Positions 18,063 to 23,750 of a stretch of 23,750 bases of DNA are shown piece after piece. The stretch is from NCBI GenBank assembly GCA_964200075.2, contig CAXNAA020000247.1, positions 1 to 23,750 of the forward strand, read 5' to 3'. The notes beneath the pieces are model-generated. The model worked only from the letters and a program-made list of their open reading frames with translations. It did no database searches and was not told the origin of the DNA. Source of the stretch: Sphacelaria rigidula (lineage: Eukaryota; Phaeophyceae; Sphacelariales). The translations under genes and the position numbers were made by a program. The stretch's first letter is position 1; every line of letters begins with the position of its first letter.

Positions 18063-18255
18063 GCCAAGTACAGGTCGGGTGAGGTATGTACTTTTGAAAA
18101 TGGGTTAAAACAACTCGGATATTTAATCTTCCCAAGGTTTGGGTAGATTGGGTACGGCCTCAAATACTCTTCCGAAACTAGGGGTGGATTGGGCACAACC
18201 TCAAATACTTTACCCAAATCTTCGGCAAGTATTCTCAGCAATACCTGGGTATCAG
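18063..18255 (+). repeat. about 41-bp minisatellite family, cluster C
   Basis: Starts like cluster A (AAGTACAGG, then GGTATGTACTTTTGAA) and continues with GGGTAGATTGGGTACGGCC and CTCAAATACTTTACCCAAA. It ends with CTCAGCAATACCTGGGTATC, as clusters A and B do near the hairpin. It lacks the hairpin, so it looks like a shorter or deleted copy of the 16510-17405 element. Confidence 0.8.
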
Positions 18256-18930
18256 CGTTATTCCTTCACGATAATATGGAGGCGGTGGTTTGGAAGGTTA
18301 GGCGTCAAGATAACCCAGACCTCGCTGTTAATGACGTCAGAACTGGGAGGATGTGGAGATTGGTACTACAACGTGGTGTCACGGGCACAGCGGTAGCCGC
18401 GCGAGGCGCTGGGGGCCCGGTATGCATTGAAACGGTGGATACCAGGGTGACGGTACATATATATTTTGGCACTTTCTGCCTGATGACGATTATACTGGGT
18501 ATGGTTTCGACTTAATTCAACTTCACGGTCGACGAGGGAAAGGGACTGGTGAACCCCTCTCGCGATAAAACAATGTAGGAAAGCACCGCAGGAAGAGGGT
18601 GGAGGCTTCAAACAAGAACAAAAACAAAACCTCCTGTGTTGGCCTTCCTTCTGTGTGACCCCAGCTGGTGCGCCCATATAATTTACGGAAAGGTGTAGAC
18701 TGGCGTCCAGAATAGATGGGATGGTAACACAGGACACACACGTGGCATTGGTCGGGCACGCAGGCTGCAACGGATTCCGTCGGCCCCATCATCAATCTTT
18801 GCCCATTGCGAGATGAACGCCCGCAGAAACTTAGCAACTAGGCATCGGTTGGGCTCCGTTATATATCTGAGGGTCGGGGGCTGAAAGTTCCCGGTCCAAG
18901 TCGCTCGACAGGTCAGGTTTACGCTTTTGT
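18256..18930. other. no gene recognised
   Basis: Only ORFs up to about 134 codons with no recognisable domain. No RNA gene or long repeat was seen. Confidence 0.5.
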
Positions 18931-19057
18931 AGCGCGACCATTGCGTTCTGCCACAGACCCTCGCCGGTGTTCCCGGCAGGGGGCAACATCTCCGTGCAAA
19001 TAGTAGCAATACCAGCGTACCCAAGTTGCTGACAACCTGGAAGCCGGCAAGGTGGTT
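18931..19057 (-). mobile_element. dispersed repeat copy B, inverted relative to 2107-2227
   Basis: Read on the minus strand, this matches copy A from an ACCTTGCC phrase through TTGCTACTATTTGCACGGAG and on to GGTCTGTGGC and GGTCGCG, where similarity fades. Copy B has a small insertion within the A box region and no good B box, so it would not be transcribed by Pol III as it stands. Two diverged copies 17 kb apart are enough to call an interspersed repeat, not to classify it. Confidence 0.65.
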
Positions 19058-19884
19058 GCAGTGGTGTTTTCTAGCGATATCAACTTACAGTGCGCTGGGA
19101 GGAAGTTTGTACGTGTATATTTCGGCGATTGCCCCACTTACATTTTGCCCACATCTTGCGGTTTTTTTCAAGGTCTCATCGCGTTAGATCACACTTGGGA
19201 ATGTACCGTGCCCTCGGCAAAAGATTTTTACAGTCAGTACGTGAACGATGCAAAAGAGTGCACTGTGCATAGTATGGAATCTGTTTTCTGCTGCAATTTG
19301 CGCAAAACTCGTACTTGTAGTCGGTAGCTGCACGCACTACACTTTCGTCGCGGCACAAGCGTCTGCATTCATGCCTTGACAAACTGAGAGACAGCGGGGG
19401 GGCAATACCGCACAGGGATAGGTTGAAGGTGTGACGTGCTGCGGTGTGGTATGTATGTCACTCTGCACCCTGCTGCTGGGCAGGGAGCAGGTAGTCCCGC
19501 CCAAGGCGTCACTGCTGCGGTTGGTACGCAGTGTCAAACACAGACGGCAAGCAGTATTTTGTATGTATGTGTTTCAAGACCGATGCACACACGGTGGGGC
19601 TCTCATCAAGAGAACCCTGCACCAACTTCATCCTGTTCTAGCGCATACAGACATATTTTCAGCAGAAATCGCTTGCGATATGTGCTGTGACGGATCTTGT
19701 GCGTGATGCGGCTTTCTCCATCGTGGGGGGTGACCCGTCAAGCTAGTGCCCACCCCTCTTGCCATGATGACCTCCTCTCTCAGCACAAAACAGTTTCAAA
19801 CTGCGGAACATGACTCTGTCTACTAGAACGTACACCCTTCCCAGACGTATGCCTCCATATCATCGAAAAGGAGTAACACTAATT
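19058..19884. other. no supportable gene
   Basis: A 91-codon ORF at 19052-19327 (plus) and another at 19431-19706 (plus) are open, with several Cys, but no domain is recognisable and length alone is not evidence. No other structure is seen. Confidence 0.4.
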
Positions 19885-20040
19885 AAGAGCATCACTTGGG
19901 TTTGTCCTCGATACTCTACCCAAAATTTGGGTCGACTGGGTACGAGTTTTTGGATAGTAGTTTATATTTCAAATACCCTATCCAAATTTTGGGGACTACT
20001 TTTCAAAATATCGAGTATTGGGTGTACCCTACTCGACCCG
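19885..20040 (+). repeat. about 41-bp minisatellite family, cluster D
   Basis: Begins with GAGCATCACTTGGGT, as in cluster B, and continues with GATACTCTACCCAAAATTTGGGT and CTGGGTACGAG. The most diverged of the four clusters. Confidence 0.7.
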
Positions 20041-22658
20041 CCTTGCAACACTCGTACTCATGTCAGTGTCTGTTCTGTTTTCTGCCGGCGGTTGGGAAAC
20101 AGTAATAATCAGTTTGTGCACTGCGAGAAGTGCAATCGAGCTGGACTTCTCGTAAGAGGGAGAAACTGATATTTCCTGTAGTTGGAGGCCAACATGACTG
20201 TGGTTTTATGCTTTATCAAGCATGCTGATCCCATCGTGTATTGATGTTGGTATAGGTGGCAAAAAAGGTGACACTCAACCATGCGCAACTCTGTGTGCTG
20301 GCGCTGGTACTGGTGTTGCTATTTTCAGAACAGTATTTTACCGTGATACACTCGTAGTCGATGCGTGTCGCGTAACACTAGGCGAGTAGCTCCAAGACCA
20401 TCTTAGTGGTAGCGCAGGAACAATGTCCACAGCGCAGTCCGTACAGTTTAGTAGGGCGACTTCGTGTAGAGCGACAGGGTACACTTTGTACGACCCTGCT
20501 GAGGCTACAAGCATCTACGGGGTTTTGACAAGTGAGGATCATCTGCACGAAGCAGGTACTGTAATGTGCCGTGGGTGAAGTGCACTAGTTCCTCCGATAG
20601 GCCGGATATGTGAGTGCTGGTGCTGGCTCGCTGGATCCCTTGCTTGCCATTCTTCTTTCAAAAGTAGTTCACAAACCCTGTAGGTAATTTGTTTGTTTTT
20701 TTGCGTTTCTGCTGCGCTTGCGCAAACGTCCTGAACGAACATTTGAACATAGCCAACACAGGTGCGGACAGACTACCGTAGATTGCGGAGTACAGCACAA
20801 CTCAGCACATACTGCAATGCACGTATGAGGCCTCTGCACTTGGTGCGATACAACAGCATCGCGTGTGAAAAGGTTTCAAGTACATGATGTGACCTCACCA
20901 GTTATGTACTGCACTAGCTTCACCAAGCGCTGGGCCTCGGAGCCCTGCTTGAGCTTGTAGCTGTTGTGTAGCTGCGACCCCGATCTCCTTTTATTAGCTG
21001 TGTTTTGAGTGACATGACATGTGTAACGAACGCCCCCAACGCCCCCCCCCAGCCAATGTTACGCCCAGTTTAGTGTCACGTTTTTCACCACCACCCCCGA
21101 ATCGCGCTTGGTGGAGTAAAATAACTTGACAGGGCGAAATAATGACAGATATCGTATTTCACAGCTATAATACTTATCCTACACTACACCTCGGTCAAAG
21201 TTCGATTCAATTCCATCCAGTACAGCACACGGACGATCGACGGATGATCAGGAAAGAAGCCTACGAAGTCTGTACAAAGCCCAAAAGCCATTTTCCATAT
21301 GGCCTACGCACACGCGATCGCAGATAACTCGCGCTGCACAAACGGCAGCCAGTCGAAACTCAAGAGGCAGGTAGTAACTGCTATTAGCCATCGTTTAATA
21401 GAGAGTTTGATTGTGTTTTTGATCATAGAGTCAGAGCGCAAAGCGGAAGCGTTGAAACTTCAGAGTGGACGCTCAAAAGTTCATCGCGAAAGCTGATGTG
21501 ACGTGGCTTGATGCGGACTTTTTTTTCCCGCATTGATTTGCCGCAGGTTGTGCCGCCAAACAAATGTGCGATCGCCCAGCGTGCAATCATGTGCTGTCCG
21601 GAAATGCACCAGTCAAGACAGCATGTGCTGTTGTCCAAAAATGCACGCTTCGTTGCACCCGTAGTACTTCAATCCACCAGTGTTGCGCCGAAAGAAAAAA
21701 AATATACCGACTACCTGAAAGCCCGCACACAAGAGTCATAGTATAGGACTTCAGGTGGAACCAGCCGCAAAGTAGGTGTATTTCACACGGCCGTCGAGCT
21801 CCACACCAAGGAGTGCAGGTCCGACGCGCGACACCACTGCGAAGCTTTGAACAAGGCAGGAGCGCTGGTGCTGGTTTATGATTGAAAAGGTGACGTTTAA
21901 GTGACAAATTCCCGCGTTGGGTGGTAAGAACACTGTTGCTGTGCACCCTAACCTGGGGAGGGAAAGTTAGTTCGATGTGTGGCGACCACGCAGGTCCAAC
22001 CGGGTCTGCAGCACGGAGACGGTGTTGTGCATCATGTATAGATTCCATGGGGAAAAGAATCGCGTGAAATGGTTCAGTGCACAAGGTTCGCGACACGATT
22101 ATCCGCAGGCACTCCTAGTGGTAAGGTTGGACCGTGTGAAGTTTGACATTTGCAGCAGTTTCTTCGTAAATTCCAATATAAATACTGCCATGCACCGCCG
22201 CTCGCTTTTGTTTTTACTGTACTGTATTTGATGTACATGAATTTATTGTGCTGTGTTTGAAGTAGAGTACCGTACAGCAGGTGTTGTGAGTGCCAGTATA
22301 CAATAAGGGGTTACGTCGCGTGCTGCTGGCTACAATGCTGTACACTGTTCTGGGCATGGATAAGTTCAGGGCACGTTCATTGACCCACAGGAAAAGGGAC
22401 CACGCACCCCAGCCACTGCAAGTGTAGGAAAAGTACTGTATTAACGTCGAATACCCTGTTCGTGGAGACCTAATTGTATATATTTATCTCTTTAAGATTC
22501 AACGGGGGTGCCCCGCCCCCTTCCTCGCGGAGCACGCCATTAACGAACGATGGTTCAGGCCCTATGTTATCGCCACGCTGTTATTGTCAGGTACGAACAC
22601 CTCGCCTCTATTACCCCTCAATGAATGACTTCGTTCCTGTGTCGTGAATGTGTGGTTT
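20041..22658. other. long stretch with no supportable gene
   Basis: ORFs reach 169 codons (21587-22096 minus) but have no family motifs and overlap competing frames. A run of ten C lies near 21043-21052. A GTAC/TACAG-rich patch is present near 22215-22280. No RNA gene was found. Confidence 0.45.
22477..22488 (+). promoter_or_regulatory. possible TATA-like element
   Basis: TATATATTTATC lies about 170 bp upstream of the first ATG of the CXC-like ORF. It is the only strong TATA-like run just upstream, but AT-rich runs arise by chance and no start site is known. Confidence 0.2.
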
Positions 22659-23321
22659 ATGGCGGATACCAAACACGGTGACTGCCCATGTGTGTACGCA
22701 GCTGAGCTGCAGAGACAGATCGGCAGCACACGGGTGATGGTGATCGCGGCCTCGATCGCGCAATCATGTCTGCCTTCCTCATTGCTGCATGTTTGTCGCA
22801 GCTCTGGGATCATGGACACGCGCCGCGGGGATACCACGGCGATAGACCAGAACAACCACTCACACCAGTCCATGGCGGACGTGAAGTTCAACAACCGCGG
22901 TTGGAGTACCACGTCTGAAGACGCACAGACGCCCATGACGAAGGCCAATGTTGTCGTCAACTTATCGGAACATGCGCGTATCGACCCCACGGGGAGGATC
23001 GATCGTCTTCTGTGCGGGTGTTACCTATCGGCGGCGGAGAAACACCAGTGCAACGGCAACTGCAAATGCGCGAAGCTTGGGAAGAATTGCTATCCCATAC
23101 TGTGTGGGTGCAGGGGGCGGTGCGATCCTGCTGTCGACGCGCAAAGCGTACTGGTTGGCAAAGGGTTGCAGTTGGTGATGACGAATGAGGTGGATCCCGG
23201 GGGTGATAGCAGCGACGAACCAGAGACGAGCTCGGATGATGACTGCGAGTGGCGTAGCAGCACATCATCGGAGGAATCACGTGGTTCGCACGGAGACACG
23301 GCCGAGGACATACTGGAATGA
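22659..23321 (+). CDS. small protein with CXC-like cysteine cluster and acidic Ser-rich tail
   Basis: The open frame reaches back to a GTG at 22644; the first ATG is 22659, giving 220 residues. The ATG at 22812 has a better context (A at -3, G at +4) and would give 169. Residues 119-155 form a cluster, C-x-C-x9-C-x3-C-x-C-x6-C-x4-C-x-C-x3-C. This resembles one CXC half of the tesmin/TSO1 CRC domain, where such Cys bind zinc and contact DNA; similar single motifs occur at the ends of some transposon-encoded proteins. A classic CRC domain has two such motifs joined by a conserved linker; only one is seen here, and the x9 spacing is long. Residues 180-220 are rich in Asp, Glu and Ser. No membrane segment is seen. 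It could be a whole small nuclear protein or the last exon of a longer one. Confidence 0.55.
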   Translation: MADTKHGDCPCVYAAELQRQIGSTRVMVIAASIAQSCLPSSLLHVCRSSGIMDTRRGDTTAIDQNNHSHQSMADVKFNNRGWSTTSEDAQTPMTKANVVVNLSEHARIDPTGRIDRLLCGCYLSAAEKHQCNGNCKCAKLGKNCYPILCGCRGRCDPAVDAQSVLVGKGLQLVMTNEVDPGGDSSDEPETSSDDDCEWRSSTSSEESRGSHGDTAEDILE

Positions 23322-23750
23322 TACTTGGACCGGATGAACGATGTGTGAGAGAGTGGTCAACGCACAGGTATGATACCAAGACCTTCGGCGAAGGAGGTTG
23401 GCGTCGATAGTCATGCGCCCCGGTCCCCCCTCGTTTTTTGTGATGCACAGGCCCGTCCATTGCCCGCAATCCCGGAGATTTCTTCTTCTGTTTGATATTA
23501 TGTTGGATGGATGGGGCTGCGGTGGGTTGCAGCAATTGAGTTGTTGCAATCTGTCAAATGTTGCAATCTGTGAGTTTGTAACATGAGGGGAGCACAATGT
23601 CGCTGCCGTAGATGGTATTGGAATGCAGCTGTCGATGAGTGAGTTTTGGGAAAGCATACCTCGTGGGAGTTGCGCGAGCATGCAACCGCCGATTGATGTC
23701 GATCAGTCATGCTGCGCGGCGACGCCGCCCCTTTTCGGGTGCTATCGTGA
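23322..23750. other. no gene recognised
   Basis: Downstream flank of the CXC-like ORF. Short minus-strand ORFs are open but without motifs. Around 23520-23580 the phrases GTTGCAAT and TTGCAATCTG recur two or three times, a trivial local repetition. Confidence 0.45.

Noticed and set aside
16510-20040. Telomere-like repeats based on TTGGGT.
   Set aside because: The phrase occurs once or twice per unit of about 41 bp in both orientations, not as a short tandem run.
1-23750. An integrated phaeovirus, suggested by the EsV-1-7 motif.
   Set aside because: No capsid, polymerase, helicase or other core viral gene is visible, and the EsV-1-7 family is also a host gene family in brown algae.

Overview
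This window looks like nuclear DNA of a eukaryote, most probably a brown alga or close stramenopile relative. The strongest clue is a minus-strand gene (2716-5781, with broken upstream remains to about 6334). It carries a long tandem array of the EsV-1-7 cysteine motif (C-x4-C-x16-C-x2-H-x12). That motif is named after a gene of the brown-algal phaeovirus EsV-1 and is also known from the Ectocarpus developmental regulator IMMEDIATE UPRIGHT. Low gene density, no operon-like packing and abundant non-coding repeats also point to a eukaryotic nuclear region. No viral structural or replication gene was seen, so nothing shows that this is a provirus.

Layout. At 44-1156 (minus) lies an unrecognised ORF of about 370 codons with three internal 38-residue repeats. 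At 2107-2270 is a copy of a dispersed repeat with tRNA-like Pol III boxes; a second, inverted copy lies at 18931-19057. From 2716 to about 6334 is the EsV-1-7 locus: a non-repetitive C-terminal tail, about 22 clean 38-residue units, and at least three further units upstream in other frames, preceded by a Cys-rich ORF that ends at an in-frame TGA. From 6665 to about 10180 no convincing gene is visible.

From 10180 to 17400 the window is dominated by three long imperfect inverted repeats (foldback structures): 10180-10724, 12845-14425 and 16756-17239. The second has arms of about 0.7 kb and is bracketed by a 14-bp direct repeat. The third sits inside a minisatellite-like family of about 41-bp units, with further members at 18063-18255 and 19885-20040. 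From 20040 to about 22650 nothing codes convincingly. At 22659-23321 (plus) is a short ORF with a cysteine cluster like the CXC (tesmin/TSO1) motif, followed by an acidic, serine-rich tail.

The genes do not form a pathway. The picture is one large, apparently decaying or misassembled member of a multicopy Cys-rich family, two small uncharacterised ORFs, and a dense field of mobile-element-like hairpins and minisatellites. Splice sites cannot be settled without transcripts, so the coding models are ORF-level only.
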